From contig JAATVR010000180.1 in NCBI GenBank assembly GCA_014523665.1, positions 1 through 5,900 on the forward strand: 5,900 nucleotides of DNA, in the 5' to 3' direction. Origin of the DNA: Nitrososphaerales archaeon TH526. Lineage in GTDB: Archaea; Thermoproteota; Nitrososphaeria; Nitrososphaerales; Nitrososphaeraceae. Position 1 is the first letter of the stretch, and every line of letters begins with the position of its first letter. The notes below the pieces were generated by a model that worked only from the letters and a program-made list of their open reading frames with translations, was not told the DNA's origin and made no database searches. Positions 5,413-5,900 of this stretch are shown piece after piece. The position numbers were made by a program, and so were the translations under genes.

Positions 5413-5765
5413 GCATGTCCATTTTGTTCTCAATGCATTCAACGTACGACGATGCACTCAATAATTTTCCATGATTGAGGATACATGTACTAACTATCAT
5501 CAAAAATTGAAAATGCATGCATGGTAACCAGCTAATTGAAAAATATTTCTCAAGTATCTGAAATATTGTAAATTTTACGTATGACAGTCTTCGGAGTCCC
5601 AATAGGAGCTCGTATGAGTTTCTTCAAGTGATCTGGACATTATGTTATTTCCTATTTCACACCTAATTTCTTCTAACATGAAGATCACACTCAGATCAGA
5701 ATGAAAAAATCAGAAACTTAGCTACCCAATTTAGTGTGTTTGAACCCGTAATTTCAGAGAAGAGT
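5413..5765. other. Gene-poor stretch, nothing convincing
   Basis: AT-rich, with no tRNA, rRNA or repeat array. A 65-codon open frame on the minus strand (5405-5602) reads as hydrophobic, Cys-rich noise and has no promoter in front. A 34-codon minus-strand frame (ATG at 5679 to TAA at 5575, starting MLEEIRCEIGNNIM) looks more protein-like but also lacks a clear TATA box. Confidence 0.5.
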
Positions 5766-5897
5766 ATGCTCAAATGCCAATCTTTGATCTTATCCAATTG
5801 TAAGTGCTTTCAATTCCCCATGCCTGACTTAGGCGGGAGAATTGAAAAAAAAGGCGACTACAATCAGTCGCTTAATTCTCCTTACTTGAATGGTTAA
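5766..5897 (+). CDS. Possible 43-residue ORF through the hairpin cluster
   Basis: An ATG at 5766 opens 43 codons to a TAA at 5895. The product starts MLKCQSLILSNCKCF, with three cysteines in 11 residues, and ends in a polar tail (GRIEKKGDYNQSLNSPYLNG). No family is recognised and no clear TATA box sits 25-30 bases upstream. It covers an extensive set of inverted repeats, so the open frame may be a by-product of an RNA structure rather than a gene. Confidence 0.2.
   Translation: MLKCQSLILSNCKCFQFPMPDLGGRIEKKGDYNQSLNSPYLNG
5808..5847. repeat. Long imperfect inverted repeat
   Basis: TTTCAATTC (5808-5816) pairs perfectly with GAATTGAAA (5839-5847). Inside, CCC (5817-5819) pairs with GGG (5835-5837) and GCCT (5822-5825) with AGGC (5831-5834), leaving the loop GACTT. 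In all 16 base pairs form with only two small bulges. The right arm overlaps the left arm of a second possible hairpin that extends to 5881. Confidence 0.65.
5844..5873 (-). terminator. Hairpin plus T8, intrinsic-type terminator on the minus strand
   Basis: Read on the minus strand, GCGACT (5871-5866), a six-base loop GATTGT, and AGTCGC (5859-5854) form a perfect stem. It is followed, after one C, by eight T (5852-5845). The stem begins right after a possible TAA stop at 5872-5874. This is a textbook stem plus T-run and points to a minus-strand gene ending at the right edge of the window. Confidence 0.6.
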
Positions 5898-5900
5898 CCG
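5872..5900 (-). CDS. Possible 3' tip of a minus-strand gene
   Basis: One minus-strand frame entering from the right edge reads VNHSSKEN and stops at TAA (5874-5872), immediately before the terminator hairpin. Only eight codons are visible, so nothing can be said about its function. The call rests on the placement of the terminator; another frame stays open to a TAA beyond the T-run. Confidence 0.25.

Noticed and set aside
5405..5602. 65-codon minus-strand frame upstream of prs
   Set aside because: No promoter at the right distance, and a composition (hydrophobic, Cys, Met, His scattered) typical of chance translation; its end overlaps a TATA box.
5807..5847. GAATTGAAA and its reverse complement, resembling the ends of archaeal CRISPR repeats
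   Set aside because: There is only one inverted pair, with no repeat-spacer periodicity and no cas gene in the window; a hairpin explains it better.

Overview
The window looks like the chromosome of an ammonia-oxidising-type archaeon (Nitrososphaeria, formerly Thaumarchaeota). The evidence is an AT-rich genome, archaeal information genes (ribosomal protein eS17, the KEOPS subunit Cgi121, an archaeal-type PRPP synthetase), two small winged-helix proteins, and TATA-like boxes 24-33 bases upstream of start codons with almost no leader. That spacing is typical of leaderless archaeal transcripts. Genus cannot be fixed from the sequence alone.

Layout, left to right. (1) 1-233 is the 3' part of a pterin-4a-carbinolamine dehydratase gene on +, convergent with a Nudix hydrolase of the ADP-ribose pyrophosphatase type (310-873, -). 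(2) 934-1665 (-) and 1805-2179 (+) are a divergent pair of winged-helix proteins. They share a 139-base spacer holding two identical TATA boxes on opposite strands, each about 32 bases from its start codon, with a set of TTAATCAAA-like repeats between them. (3) 2362-3541 (+) is a translation and tRNA-biology block: eS17, then two bases later a MoaD/ThiS-like protein ending in Gly-Gly, then Cgi121 from its own promoter. (4) 3542-4235 has no long gene but is not featureless: it carries a T-run, a strong TATA box, a 72-codon reading frame broken by one stop, small ORFs and an 8-bp hairpin. (5) 4236-5240 (-) is ribose-phosphate pyrophosphokinase (PRPP synthetase). Its upstream leader holds a second broken reading frame behind a good TATA box. 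(6) 5241-5900 is gene-poor and ends in a compact group of overlapping hairpins with a T8 run on the minus strand, probably the terminator of a minus-strand gene just outside the window.

How the genes relate. PRPP synthetase supplies nucleotide and cofactor synthesis, the Nudix enzyme probably clears ADP-ribose or related nucleotides, and the dehydratase acts on pterins. eS17, the MoaD-like carrier and Cgi121 fit a translation/tRNA-modification theme, although only eS17 and the MoaD-like gene are clearly co-transcribed. No complete new system stands out. The best leads are the two promoter-plus-broken-ORF loci on either side of the PRPP synthetase gene, the mutually exclusive hairpins at the right end, and the repeat-bearing divergent promoter of the winged-helix pair.
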